Assembly: GCF_007655135.1 (NCBI RefSeq)
Contig: NC_045134.1
Span: forward strand, 6,344,982 to 6,408,981
Length of the DNA: 64,000 nt
Direction: 5' to 3'
Origin: Punica granatum
Taxonomy: Eukaryota; Streptophyta; Magnoliopsida; Myrtales; Lythraceae
The notes beneath the pieces were generated by a model, which saw only the letters and a program-made list of their open reading frames with translations, ran no database searches and was not told the DNA's origin. Shown one piece after another: positions 11,040 to 22,650 of this stretch (its first letter is position 1; every line of letters starts with the position of its first letter). The position numbers were made by a program, and so were the translations under genes.

Positions 11040-11620
11040 ATTAATTCTCGTTCAAGGGTTTCTTGGACTTGCATGGCCCATGATGTGCCTTTTGTAGTGG
11101 TTCCCGAATCCTGTATTGTAGGTAAAGTTCACCCATGTAGTGCGCAATTAGTCAATTACACTACACTCCATGATTGACACATTTAATATTTGTATTGATG
11201 GGAATGGTTAAACCTTTAAAGGTGTAGATTTCTAAACTTATCCTGGTAGAATTTCGCTGTATCATAAGATTCTTAACTGATATGTACGTTGTTATAATAC
11301 ATAAGAATGTCGAGGGAAAAAAAACAAAGAAAGAAAAGAGATGGTTGCACGTTTGCGGAAGGAAAAATGTCATGATTCTCTAATTAATTAGTTGGCCACC
11401 TCAAGTTTAATTAGCATCAAATATCTTGGAACATTACATGCGTCAAAACCCAACACTAATTGGGGATTTGTTAAATAAAAAGGTGTGCGAGGAAGTTGAC
11501 GACCACTAAATAACATCATCATCACAATTCCTATAGGTTTTAGATCGAAAATGATGCTTGGTCCCATTCCATTGTCAAAGGATTCCTACAATGCAAAAAA
11601 AGCATGCTCATTCACCAAAA
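11040..11620. repeat. Array block X, copy 1
   Basis: One of four copies (also 13500-14050, 20060-20610, 28680-28935). The core shares AAGTTTAATTAGCATCAAAT, ACATGCGTC, TTAATTGGGGATTTGTTAA, GTTGACGACC and ATAGGTTTTAGAT. The minus strand of the 13.7 and 28.7 kb copies keeps a partly similar open frame; see findings. Confidence 0.65.
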
Positions 11621-11639
11621 AAAAAGAAAAAAAGAAAAG

Positions 11640-12330
11640 AAAGCATAATCCGATCACTATCAATTGATCTTAATGTACTCCGATCGCTATCAATTGATCT
11701 TAATGTATAAAATATGCAAAAGCTGCATTAGGTTTTACGCGTTTTCTAAATTATAGTTATGTGCATATGTTAAGAAATAACTAGTATTCACAATTTAAGA
11801 CTGATATTTAATATGTACCTATCGAAAATGAGAAGGTCTTTTCAATAAAATACTAATCAATTGTGGTACTCGCACCTGTTTCTCTACCCAAAAAAACAAA
11901 AAAAAAAATACTGATCAATTGACCACTCTTGAAAACAAGTTATGTTCCGGAAAAAGTAGATAAGGTGGTTTCCTAGGGCTACATATTGATTATTGAGTTC
12001 CAGTCTATAAAAACAGCTAATGCCTAAAACTCGACTAGCAAAACCTAGTCGATCAGTATGTCCCAAGTGTTGACATCCTCACCAATAGTCCTAGTCGATC
12101 CACACACACCACGAACTACTCCAATAGTATATAGACTACAGAACAGGGGAAAGCAAAGTTTACGCGACATGGGCAGTCACACGGGGCAAGTTTGGAAACC
12201 AAGTGGCTTTATGCGTATATATGTGTATGGGGTACATAATATATCCCGTTGAACTTACATTGCAGCCCCAAGTGCAAATTCATTAAAATAAACAACGCTG
12301 AGACATTTCGGATTGACCGCTTCAAGGAAT
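11640..12330. repeat. Array block Y, copy 1
   Basis: Collinear with 14060-14850 (GCAAAAGCTGCATTAGGTTT, CCCAAGTGTTGACATCCTC, CAAGTTTGGAAACCAAGTGG). Shorter matches lie after the other X blocks at 20610-20800 and 28915-29190. No gene seen. Confidence 0.6.
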
Positions 12331-13140
12331 GATCAGCGTCATGCTCATTATCACCACTTCTATGCTTAGAACTCCGATGTCGGTCTTTGTTTCACGGCCA
12401 TTGGTAACCTCTTTCACTTTCTCTAATTCCGGGTTCTCTACTGTCTTCTCCAGATACTCATACTCATCAAAATCCATTGTCTTATCTCTAGTAACTCCAG
12501 CCGCTGCTGAAAGTACCTCACTTAACAGACCTTGCTGCTTCGACTCTACAGAAACATGACATCAATAGTTTAACCGAGATGCCAAATCAATAAAACCAAG
12601 TGACTCATTTTGCTTATCTGATCAATGAAAGCATAAACAAACAACCAACAACATATTCACCAGTGAAGTTGATGACAAGACCCGAACTTCACAGTGAGTT
12701 TCAACCCAGTTTCAATCTAATCCTTCTACCAGCTAGAAAACAAGAAACCTTCATAGTTCATCTTCTGCAGGAGCGCTAACTGCTGACCCATTAGAGTAAT
12801 TGACAGGATGCAAAGAGTAACCTAGGATTTCAGGAACGCACATAAATTCAGTTGTCTCAATACATTAAGCAAACATAAAGCATCAACGGCAAACCAATCT
12901 CTGAACAGACACAGACCAACGCAGAAACGTTGAGCTTAAAATTGTTGGGTTTTGAGTGAATGTCAGGCATTGACCTGAGGCGACGAATCAGAAACCGTTG
13001 TTGGTGTTGAAGATTGAATTTCTAGAACAAAGTAAGAAGAAGACGAAGAAGAAAACTGGGAGGTTTTAGGTTTCTGGGGCTGATCGAGCTGAGCTGCTTC
13101 GGGGGAAGAAGATGGACTTGAGACGATATGCCGTTTTGAG
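12322..13140 (-). pseudogene. 5' fragment of a CC1/RBM39-like splicing-factor gene
   Basis: On the minus strand an ATG at 12477 opens MDFDEYEYLEKTVENPELEK, the start of plant CC1-type (RBM39-like) splicing factors. The frame runs 51 codons to a stop at 12322-12324. After NGRE the family-like sequence continues in another frame (KDRHRSSKHRSGDNEHD), so there is a frameshift. Upstream, about 12980-13140 resembles a pyrimidine-rich 5' UTR (CTTCTTCGTCTTCTTCTTAC) and 12543-12980 a UTR intron. The RS region is cut off at about 12327 where block Y starts, and no RRM domains follow. It reads as a truncated gene fragment trapped between two X-Y block copies. Confidence 0.6.
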
Positions 13141-13499
13141 AAGACCCGACTTCGGCCCGGTAGTACCCAGTCCTTCCCCCCCCCCCCCCCAAAAAAAAAA
13201 AAAAACGTTTTTGCCTAGTTTTCAGTTAAAACTACTTTTCCTATTTTAAAAGTTAATTGAAAAAAAATTTGTTTATACGCTTCTAATGCATAATATGTTT
13301 GGTACTGTCTACGATGGATCGGACCCAATAGGGAAAGTTAACGATCGACGGGTAGTGAAAGTTAACAGTGAACGGGCAGTTGTTCATTCCCTTTCGAGGT
13401 GTGTGCCTCAATATGTTCTCAATTGGGTGGAACTCACAAGTAGATTGTCCTTCGATTTATCCTACAAGTTGGATAAGTTACGGCGATAGCCTTGATGTT
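13141..13499. other. Short spacer with homopolymer tracts
   Basis: No gene seen. A run of about 14 C followed by about 15 A lies at 13177-13205, then AT-rich DNA before the second X block. Confidence 0.4.
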
Positions 13500-14050
13500 T
13501 AGGCTTCGTTTAACTTGCCTTGATGTGCCTTTTGCGGTGGTTCCCGAACCCTATACTGTAGGTAAAGTTCGCCCATGTAGTGCGCGATTTGTCAACTACA
13601 CTACACTCCATGATGACACAAATTTAATATTTGTATTGGTGGGAATAGTTAAAGCCTAAAAGGTGTAGATTTCAGAACTTATCTTAGTGGATTTTCGCTG
13701 TATCATAAGATTCTTAACTGATATGAACATTGTTATAATAATGGGAAAAAAAGTAAAGAAAAGAAAAGAAATGGTTGCACGTTTGCGGAAGGAAAAATGA
13801 CATGATTCTCTAATTAAATAGTTGGCCACCTCAAGTTTAATTAGCATCAAATCTCTTGGAACATTACATGCGTCAAAACCCAACATTAATTGGGGATTTG
13901 TTAAATAAAAAGGTGTGCGAGGAGGTTGACGACCTCTAAATAACATCATCATCACAATTCGTATAGGTTTTAGATCGAAAATGATGATTGGTCCCATTCC
14001 AAACATTGTCAAAGGATTCCAACAATGAAAAAAGAGCATGCTCATTCACC
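13500..14050. repeat. Array block X, copy 2
   Basis: Very close to copy 1 at 11040-11620, sharing TGATGTGCCTTTTG, GGTAAAGTTC and the whole core. The minus strand is open from 14045 to 13656 (129 codons), containing FYLTNPQLMLGFDACNVP; a related string occurs in copy 4. It is not assigned as a gene. Confidence 0.65.
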
Positions 14051-14059
14051 AAAAAAAAA

Positions 14060-14850
14060 AAAACAGAAGCATGATCCCATCGCTATCAATTGATCATAAT
14101 GTATAAAATATGCAAAAGCTGCATTAGGTTTTACGCGTTTTCTAAACTATAGTTATATGCATACGTTAAAAAATAGCTAGTATTCACAATTTAAGACTGA
14201 TATTTAATATGTACCTATCGGAAATAAAGTCTTTTCAATAAAATACTGATCGATTGTGGTCCTCAGACCTGTTTTTCTACCCAAAAAAAAAATATACTGA
14301 TCAATTAACCAGTCTTGAAAACAAGTTATGTCCCGAACAAAGTAGTAAGGTGGTTTCCTAGGGTGACATATCGATTATTGAGTTCAGAATGCTCTGGACA
14401 ACCTTTCTTGTGTAACCCACAAATTGCGGGAGCTTGAACTCCAGGTACTTTGTATATGAGAGTTTTCACTTTTTAACTTTCTTGATGAATATGGTGCTTA
14501 AGGATATATATGCTGCTGTGTTGGGTTCCTCTATAAAAACAGCTAATGCTAAGACTCGACTAGCAAAACCTAGTCAATCGGTATGTCCCAAGTGTTGACA
14601 TCCTCACCAATAGTCCTAACCGATCCGCACGCACCACGAACTACTCCAATAGTAGTTCGTCTACAGAACATGGGAAAGCAAAGTTTACTCGACATGGGCA
14701 GTCACACGGAGCCAAGTTTGGAAACCAAGTGGCTTTATGCGTATATATGTGTATAGGGTACATAATATATACCATCGATCTTACATTGCAGCCCCAAGTG
14801 TATATTCATAAAAATACACAGCTCTGAGACATTTCTGATCGATCCCTCGG
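14060..14850. repeat. Array block Y, copy 2
   Basis: Collinear with 11640-12330, with about 140 extra bases at 14380-14530. The block ends close to GAGACATTTC, where copy 1 joins the splicing-factor fragment. Confidence 0.6.
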
Positions 14851-14869
14851 CATCGAATGGTTAGGAACC

Positions 14870-15000
14870 CTTATATTTCTTTTAGGACATTGATCAAGTT
14901 GTATATATTGTTGTGTATGGTGAAATTGAGATACATTAGAATGAAACAACGCATCAATTAATATATTATCAAGTGCTTGAAGAATGTATGAACAGAGAGA
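14870..15000. repeat. Left flank of MIR156 cassette in unit B
   Basis: Homologous in direct orientation to 29280-29410 in unit D (ACATTGATCAA/ACATTAATCAA, TGAGAT..ATTAGAA, GCATCAATTAATA.ATTA, TGAAGAAT). In B it abuts the 3' side of a minus-strand hairpin; in D it abuts the distal 5' side of a plus-strand MIR156 gene. This marks one edge of the inferred inversion. Confidence 0.55.
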
Positions 15001-15016
15001 GAGAGAGAGAGAGAGA

Positions 15017-15110
15017 GGGTGTGACAGACAGAGAGTGAGCACAGACAGCTTCAAGCATGTGTCCCATGCAAGAAAGAACCATTTGTGCTCACTCTCTTCT
15101 GTCGCATCCC
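15017..15110 (-). ncRNA. MIR156: MIR156 hairpin, copy B (minus strand)
   Basis: The minus-strand 5' arm is CGACAGAAGAGAGTGAGCAC (plus 15085-15104), canonical miR156 except for C instead of U at position 1. The 3' arm is GTGCTCACTCTCTGTCTGTC (15023-15042), with loop sequence close to copy A. Copy A matches it through the whole cassette (3237-4660). The 5' C could weaken loading into AGO1, which prefers 5' U, unless the cut is shifted. A (GA)n tract at 14995-15018 lies just 3' of the hairpin. TATA box at 15292-15302. Confidence 0.86.
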
Positions 15111-15291
15111 GTTTTTACCATCCGACCTCCTTTTACCGTTAGAACTAGATGAACGTGAGAAACACCAAACATGAGATGATAAATGAAGCCTTGAAATCGA
15201 TTTCAGTGTTCCCTTTGCGTCGGAACACATGGGATCTGATTTGGATGTTATCTGAGTGTGCGTTGATGAGAAGTTGAAGGTCTGTTCCCTC

Positions 15292-15302
15292 TTTATATAT
15301 AA
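15292..15302 (-). promoter_or_regulatory. TATA box of MIR156 copy B
   Basis: The minus strand reads TTATATATAAAGAGGG, at the same distance from the hairpin as in copy A and with the same following CTTCAACTTCTCATC segment. Confidence 0.65.
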
Positions 15303-15309
15303 GTTTGGA

Positions 15310-16600
15310 GAATGGAGAAGAAGTATTCTCTGCATCAGACGCATACACATAGCAACCCAATAGCGAGAATAACTAATTGATTCTCCTTCCACTCATCTTC
15401 TTTCATTTCCTCCTAATATTTTAAAATGTTATCCTCCATTAAGCAAAGGGGGAGAGGTCAAAATATTCTGTTGAGACGGAATGTTTTTTGTTCGGCTATG
15501 GAAACAGTTCTTAGTTTCTGTGCTCGTAGGCGGAAAAACGAGTTTGAGGATCGGAGCACTTTACCAAGTTTGTCCATATCCAGACTAATGCGCGTATTGT
15601 AATATCCAATTCGATGTTCCATGTTCGACACTCTCTGGAAAACTCATTTTCGGCCCCCTCTTATTTGGTTTGGTTGCCAGCAAGTCGCAATATTTGCCAG
15701 CTACTTGGACTTTGGCTCCGGCTTTGCCTAACCAAGTCAAGCTCCACGGTTTCATGTATTAGGAGTTTTTAACTTGGGTTTAACGAGCTGAGTTGAGCTT
15801 AGTCGTTGGCAGCTGCATCAACTGAAATCGATTGCTCTGCTAGGTTAGCCAGCTTAGACAATCCAGTCGCCGCACCTAAATGTTAATTTAGAAGAAGAGC
15901 AAGCTACTTTTCCGTTGGCTCCGAGCATAGGGATGAGATTCTCGTTCCACCCAACCATCTATTTCAGTTAGATCACCGGGTTAACTTGAGATCGATTAGT
16001 CATCCCATTCATACTGAACGTGCCGATATAAGAACGTAAATTCCTGTATATCACCAGGAATGAATGGTAGATTCCTTTTTGCACTGTCTGGAGGGAATGT
16101 TCTTTGGCAGGGAACATTCAAAACCCACCAGTTGATTAAATAATTGGATTCAACTGCCCATAATTTCAGACTGAATATTCAATCAGTGTTACTCATTCAC
16201 TATGGATGAATAAAAATCAATCAAAATACTTATAAGTAGAAACTGTAGATCCGTTGTGATATCAGTTTTTCACTTTTAAACATCTTGATTGAGTATACAC
16301 ATCTTAGTGAATGAGTAATACTCACCCATTATTTGCTCATAATTTCATAAGTTAATTCTCCAATACGCACCCCTTCTAGAATAAAGGGGGAAAGCAACCA
16401 AAAGCACATGATAGTTAAAGAGACTCTAATATTTTGGTAAAATTCAATTTTGAGTCACTACGAAATTATATAAGAAATTACTCTTTAATAAGCTACACTT
16501 CTACCCCCCATATGGCAAAGATTTGCTAATCTTATGGTTTTAAAGTGTGTTCACACCTAGCGTGAGATTAGTTAGGCGAACTCAAAATATCCTACATGTA
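15310..16600. repeat. MIR156 upstream cassette, copy B
   Basis: Collinear with copy A 3520-4660. It contains the palindrome at 16095-16119. Between about 16150 and 16330 it has DNA missing from A, including ATGAGTAATACTCA-type short inverted motifs. No protein gene seen. Confidence 0.55.
16095..16119. promoter_or_regulatory. GAATGTTC/GAACATTC palindrome upstream of MIR156 B
   Basis: Same arms and 9-base spacer as in copy A, 0.79 kb upstream of the TATA box. Confidence 0.55.
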
Positions 16601-16604
16601 AAAA

Positions 16605-17300
16605 AAAAAGAAAAATAAATAATAAAGTGACAAATAAGGATGGCAGACAACAACAAAATGAGTCTGTTAATTAACAAATCAAAGCCATCGGAGATCTAAT
16701 ACTTAAAGTATATTTGCTTTATGTGTTAGATTTTATCTTACATTTTATTAGACAAAGTAGTTTGCAGAGGATCATTGACAAATCTCAGGACCCACAGCTG
16801 CAAAAGACATGATTTTAGGGGACTTAGTCATCCCTCTTTTTAACATTCCTTAAGGAGAGTTATGTGATTTGAGAAAACAAAGTAGATGATACTCAGTAAA
16901 TTAATTACTTGAGGACCACCAAATCGAGTACCGTAAATATCGTTATCGTCACTAAAGAGATTCGTATCGTGTCATGATCATCTCGAAGTGGGTCTAGTAT
17001 ATAGGAGCATCACTATAGGTGCATGTTTGGCTAGGCGATCAATAATTATTATATAACATACACTGAATGGATTTGAAAATGATTGTGCATTGTACTCCTC
17101 CACTCTCCGGAGTAAATTATGGACATTCGATAATTTTCTATGGATTTTACGTAAATTACTTGATTGTAGAATGCTGGCATTTTTTTTGGGTGAAGGAATA
17201 CTTGCATATTTAATGGTGGTTACCGTATATTTCCTTCTAATAGCTTTATATATTGATTGATAGTACAAAAGTAAATATGTTAGTACGTATACAAGTACGT
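16605..17300. repeat. Array block R4, copy B
   Basis: Direct-orientation homologue of 6655-7395 and 23325-24430. The open frames here are not shared between copies. Confidence 0.65.
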
Positions 17301-17324
17301 ATACATATATTATCTCCTTATTAT

Positions 17325-18720
17325 ATCTATATTTCTGTATTATATATAGTTACCGGTATCATTAATTCTTCCATATCAACTTATGTTTCTAATAGGGAAC
17401 AGGAAAAAAAAATTATACTAACCTATAAATATGAAAGCGGCATATAGAGGGCCCGGCCTAAAGGTATCAGAGCATCCGGCTGCTAAATGGAGTTTTTTCA
17501 GATTTTGATATTTTTAATTTTTTTTGAAAATCTTTTGAATTACAAATTGTGGGACGTTCATTCATTTTATAGTTAATGTATGATATTTGTTTATCAGAAA
17601 ACAAATTTTGTATTCATCTATTTATAAATTTCTTTATGAAGGTATCGATAGCAAATTACGTAATATCATATTTATTTTTCAAAAATTAAATTAAATTATA
17701 TTTTTTAAACAGATATTCTATACGATGTCTTATAGATAGGAATACCACATATAAACAATGACCGATTCAACTCTAAAAAAATACTATTACCACTAGATGC
17801 GAACTCTCAAAAAGTATGTCTACCGTTGAGTTGTTCATTTTTTTTTTGTATTTATGATTATGGATCTTCAATATGAAAAGCAAGACCTGCCCATCTCAAT
17901 TTTTCATTTTTTTCTGACACTGATTTGTGAGTTTTCTATGAAAATTGTAAGTTTTTATCAGCTCCGTTTGTTCCGCTTGCTATTGAATGTCAATCATTGA
18001 TCATTGATGGTTCATAAAGACGAGTAGTTTAAATTATTTTCTTAGTGTTGATTAGTAGATCCTCAACCTTATATTGAGTTTACACATAATTTCACGTTCT
18101 ATCACATGCAACATACAAACTCCATGACTAGTGAGAATTGAATTTAAAACCTTTGGTTCTAAATTGAATGTGAGTAGTACTGCACTAAATATTTTTCTTG
18201 AAAGCTTCCTTTTTTAAATTCATGCATCGAATCTAAATATGAGAATTTCCCCTTAGGGAAGTGGGAATATGTGTCAGAGGATCTACATTTTCCCTTTTCG
18301 GATGTGGTTGATGATTAATCCAACAAAATTGCATTTCCCTACCCAAAAAAAAGCACCTGCTTCAAGTAAATGGAAAAGCATACGTCCTCTCAGGCGCCCA
18401 GCTTTTGGTCTCCAATTGTAATGCGATCTTCTATCTTCTATCAGCTTCCACCCCTTTCGATAAGCATTATCTTCCATGTCGGAGCATGCATGCATCTCAT
18501 TATAATTAAGAGATACAGGATGCTGCTTGAAGCATATATTTTAGGGCTTCTATTGAAAGGGGATGATGACTTGAAGTTATTATAACTCGTATTGATGATG
18601 TCTACAATGTGGAAGCTCCAGCGAAAGCAAAATTGCACGCAGCATTAATAAAATTTAAAGCTCAAGTAGGAAAATACATATATTCTATTGAAAATATCTA
18701 AAAATTAGGTTTCCATCCGA
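17325..18720. repeat. Array block R5, copy B, with about 730 bases of private sequence
   Basis: 17325-17415 and 18150-18720 match the R5 block. The intervening 17416-18150 is AT-rich and private to this copy. It contains GGTATCAGAGC at 17468, which resembles a primer-binding site, but no LTRs were found around it. Confidence 0.5.
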
Positions 18721-18769
18721 AAAATCATTAGACTTGAACTAATTTATCTTTTTTATGCGCATCATGATA

Positions 18770-18935
18770 TTCAGAAATTCAAATTTCAAATAGTCCCAAT
18801 TAATCCAGTTTGAACTGGGTCAATCCACTAAACGGTAAAATTCTTTTAGCGTGAATTTTTTTTATTCATAGGACTCAAACTCGAGATCTTAAACATTAAA
18901 TCACTTAAACCAATTCAAATTAGTTAGCTAGAATA
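18770..18935 (-). mobile_element. SINE-like dispersed repeat, copy 2
   Basis: Minus-strand copy at the position equivalent to copy 1 in unit A. It shares GACTCAAACTCGAGATCTTA and the GGTCAATCCACTAAACGGTA segment. Confidence 0.5.
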
Positions 18936-19009
18936 ATTTATTGAATCCACAGGATCGTCAAATCCCACCTATTCAATATACGTATTAATTTGCACTTTTT
19001 CATAAGTTG

Positions 19010-19640
19010 AGAACTGTAGAGAAGCCAATTTGACAGTAGGAATAATTGACACCTTCTTTTTTAGTTTCAAACATAAAATTTCTTAATTTCAAATAATGTC
19101 ACTGCAAAAAGTCCCATTGCCTGTTATCATGTAGAAGAAAAATTTGGTGCCAGACGCACAAAACGAACGGCTGGGGTTCACCCAACAGAAGAGAAAGTAT
19201 AGTGGACAACAAACCCTAAATGCCACTTGTGGAGTACTTATAAAGAAAGGGAAAAAAAAAAAAGACAAGATAGTGGCAATATGAATGCAATAAGCACTAC
19301 CATGGCTTCCAGAGCTGCGGAAAGTTGTGCAGAAGATAAAACGGATAGATCAAAAGATTCCAATGGCTGAAGCAGTTGATGCTTATTTATCATCTTTCGC
19401 TCGGTGGAAATGCGCATTTGCCGGTGCTTTCTAAGTGTCAACATATATGCACGAACAATTGGAAGATGGCAAAACGACGTTCCTTTAAGCCAAATCCATT
19501 ATCATAACGCATTGGCTAATGTAAGTGGATAACTTGCAGCAGAAGTGCCGTCCAGCTTCGAGCGGCGCCTTAACTGCCCTAGCTTGGCCATTTCACTATA
19601 ATGAAATACCTAGACATATCCGACATGAATAAATTACCAT
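19010..19640. repeat. Array block R6, copy B
   Basis: Matches 10130-11030 and 27580-28260. A TATA-like TTATAAAG sits at about 19229-19236 and a small ATG frame of 23 codons at 19302. Neither the start codon nor the frame is kept in copies A and C. Confidence 0.55.
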
Positions 19641-19705
19641 GTCAAGTTGTTATGTAGATGAATACAAATTTGCATGAGAAAGTCACACGTAATGAGACTA
19701 TTGTG

Positions 19706-20040
19706 TTTGGTTTTAGAGTTGAGTTGAGTTTTAGTTTTAATTGGATTGTAGTGATTGTGTTGTTGAATTGTGAGAAAAAGTATGAAAAATTATTGAATAA
19801 TTGAGAGAAAGTAATGATTGTGTTGTTGAATTGTGGAAAAAATAATGAATAGTTGAAAGAAAGTAATGCTTGTGTTGTTGAATTATGGAAAAAAAATGAA
19901 TAGTTGAGAGAATTTAGTATTAAAAATTGAATTGAATAGTTAAAAAATTGAAGAAAAAATAAAAAAGTAATAATTGTGTTGTTGAGTTGAAAATAAGTGA
20001 AGTTAAGTGGAGTAGAGTTAAAAAAAAATTTATAACCAAA
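19706..20040. mobile_element. Short TIR MITE (TTTGGTT...AACCAAA) with internal 60-base repeats
   Basis: The ends are TTTGGTTTTAGAGTT and TTTATAACCAAA. The interior has three tandem copies of a roughly 60-base unit containing ATTGTGTTGTTGAATT. A related element lies at 63545-63792. No coding capacity. It sits between array blocks R6 and X. Confidence 0.55.
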
Positions 20041-20059
20041 CGGGAAGGTATTCATAGTC

Positions 20060-20800
20060 TATTGGTTATAATTAATTCACGTTTAGGTGTTCGGTTGACT
20101 ATAGGTCCACACGAGGCTCTTCCTAGAACGGCTTCTAAACCTTGTACTATAGGCAAAGTTCGCCCACATGGTGTACGATACGTCAACTGCACACACTTTG
20201 TGATTGATACAAATTTAACATATGTATTAGTGGGAATATTTATTGTGTAGATTTTTTAGCTTATCCTAGTGGAATTTAAGTGTATCATAAGATTCGTAAC
20301 TGATATGAACGTTGTTGTTACAATATAGAGGAGAATATTGAAAAAGAATAAAAGAGATGGTTGCACTATTGCGGAAGGAAGATGTCATGATTCTTTAAGG
20401 TGGCCACCTCAAGTTTAATTAGCATCAAATCTCTTCGAACATCGCATGCGTCAAAACCCCACATTAATTGGGGATTTGTTAATTAAAAAGTTAAGCTAGG
20501 AGGTTGACGACCACTAAATAATATCATCACCACAATTCCTATAGGTTTTAGATCTAAAAATGGTGATTGGTCCCATTCCAAACATTGTCAAAGGATTCCT
20601 ACGATGGAAAAGCATGCTCCAATAGCTATCAATTGATCAGAATGTGTAAATCTGTAAAACCTGCATTACGTACATTTTATGTGTTTTATAGTTATGTGCA
20701 AACTTTAAGAAATAGTATTCACAGTTTAATATTGAAAATGAATTAGTATATATTGGGGAACGAATTGAAAGGTCTTTTTAACAAAATACTGATTGATTGA
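20060..20800. repeat. Array block X copy 3, with partial Y
   Basis: The X core occupies 20060-20610 and is followed by a short Y match (GCTATCAATTGATCA, CTGCATTA) to about 20800. The minus-strand frame of copy 2 is not kept here. Confidence 0.6.
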
Positions 20801-20869
20801 TCGTCTTGGGTCAACATGGGTGAGCCCATGCAAGAACTCAGAAGCGTAATTAAATTATATTAGACTTGT

Positions 20870-21190
20870 ACGAACTTAAGCCTATTTCCATCTAAAAACT
20901 CAAACTATTAAATGGTAGAATCCAAGCCTCTCGTATAAACTCAACTATTTTTCTTTCTCTAATCCGTGTGGGACAATTCATTTTACTTCTCAACACCGTC
21001 AATATTACGTTCCACTTAAACTTGGAATTCATTTTATTTCTGCGTGAACCTCGGTTTCCGAAAGCCCAATTTGACTCCAATTAATTTACTCGAGTTGGAT
21101 CAACCAATTAAGAGGTAAAATATCACATCATGGATTTTTTGCATTTATTTTTTCTTTTTCAAATCCAGCTCACAATGTAACTTTCAGTTC
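20870..21190 (-). mobile_element. Degenerate SINE-like repeat
   Basis: Contains CGAGTTGGATCAACCAATTA followed by AGAGGTAAAAT and a TGGATTTTTTGCATTTATT segment, resembling the 3' half of the dispersed family. Weakly supported. Confidence 0.3.
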
Positions 21191-21194
21191 GTCA

Positions 21195-22640
21195 TTGATT
21201 AATAATTTCCTCTTTCGGCCGTGGCCCGCCACTATAGTTTCTAGAGAACAAACTCAGAATTTTTCAGCTAATTTTATTTTTGGCCAAAGATTTTGCAGCT
21301 AATTAATAACAAAGGTTTAAAATTTTGAATGTTCCATATGGAAGAACATTCTCAACTAAATTCAGAAGGTTGCTCACTCTTCTCTTTGCTTAAAGGGCAG
21401 TGACTTTTATTGCTCTCGGACTATATCTATAATGTCTTCCTAACCCCTTTTTTCAAGAACATTGTTATACGAAATTCACGGTCTGGAGCTGGAATAAGCA
21501 TACGCACCTATGATGCATTTAGCGATATGCGAAAAATGTAAAATGACACTTGCTACCAGATATCAAGATGCCGATATAAAATAAAATTTTGGTTTTCATC
21601 ACAGATTCTAATACTAAGTTCATGAAATTTTTTTTTTTAGTCAAGATGAAAAGAACTTGCTACAGTAGTGGCAGTTTATTGTGCATACAGCGGAATGAAT
21701 AGTGTATAGAATGCTCTATATTAATTAATTAATTAACTAGCCCTGCAAGGCCCTTTATTTTTTCTATATAATTATTATTTTTTGAAAAAAATTATGTCAG
21801 ATATTGCTCTGGTGATTTTGAGAGATCGAATACTAAAAATTTTTCCACCTCTAAACAAGTACACTTTTTGAAATCCGAACTTTTATTTGCCTTTTTGTGG
21901 GGCTGAAATTGTTTACCACAACCAAAATTTTGTTGATTTTTAACGTTTAAAAAACTTTCTAATATGGTGGTATCTATAACGTTATCTAATAGATTTTGGA
22001 ATTGAAGGCAAATCAATATAATAAATTATTCCAGAGAAATTAAAAATCGATGAACGAGAAGGTTCTAAAATTGCCAAAAACTGATATAGTAGATTTTTCT
22101 CACACGGATGGACTCCTCTCATTGTAAGAATTCGGAATACTTGCTTCAATTGCTTATTGTTAAGCATCATGGATCCAACGTCAAAAAAATGAGGACTATG
22201 CATTGGGTTCATGAGAGGAATTGCACCATCATTTATCATCTTAAATTTTTTGGTCGGATACACTAGTATTATTTGTTAAGATGGTATTAGAGTTATGGTT
22301 CCAATGTGCCTTCCCGTCCATGCAGGGTCAATGTCCAATCAGGCAAAACATTGAGTTTATCTAAGCGGATTGAATATAATCACTTATCAATTTAAACTTT
22401 TGGACTGAACATGATGCCAATTACGTATAAGCACAGAGAAATTTTAAGACCTATATATAATAGATTTCAGGCTTTCATGATACACTTTTGGAAAGGGGAG
22501 GGAATACTTGGGTTATACGCACCCCAGACTAAAACAAATAAATATATAAGAAGTGAAATTGAAGAATATGAAAATACTTGTTCAATGAATTAGCAAGCTT
22601 CAAGGGGTGATGGATGTAAGCACACATCTTCCTCCACAAC
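21195..22640. repeat. MIR156 upstream cassette, copy C (forward)
   Basis: Collinear with D 29420-30653: CGTCATTGA..AATAATTTCCTCTTT, the palindrome, TTGCTTAAAGGGCA, CACACGGATGGA..CTCTCAT, ATAGATTTCAGGCTT. It shares the palindrome region with A and B in reverse orientation. The ORFs at 21792-22263 are not conserved in D. Confidence 0.6.
21327..21351. promoter_or_regulatory. GAATGTTC/GAACATTC palindrome upstream of MIR156 C
   Basis: Same 8-base arms with a 9-base spacer, 1.29 kb upstream of the TATA box. Confidence 0.55.
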
Positions 22641-22650
22641 TATATAAAGA
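22641..22650 (+). promoter_or_regulatory. TATA box of MIR156 copy C
   Basis: TATATAAAGA, followed by CTCAATTCTCATCAACACAC about 10 bases further on. The likely start of transcription is near 22670-22680, giving about 190 bases of leader before the hairpin. Confidence 0.7.

Noticed and set aside
17455..17480. LTR retrotransposon primer-binding site (GGTATCAGAGC)
   Set aside because: No LTR pair, polypurine tract or target duplication around it.
19302..19373. 23-codon small peptide gene in block R6
   Set aside because: Start codon and frame are not kept in copies A and C.
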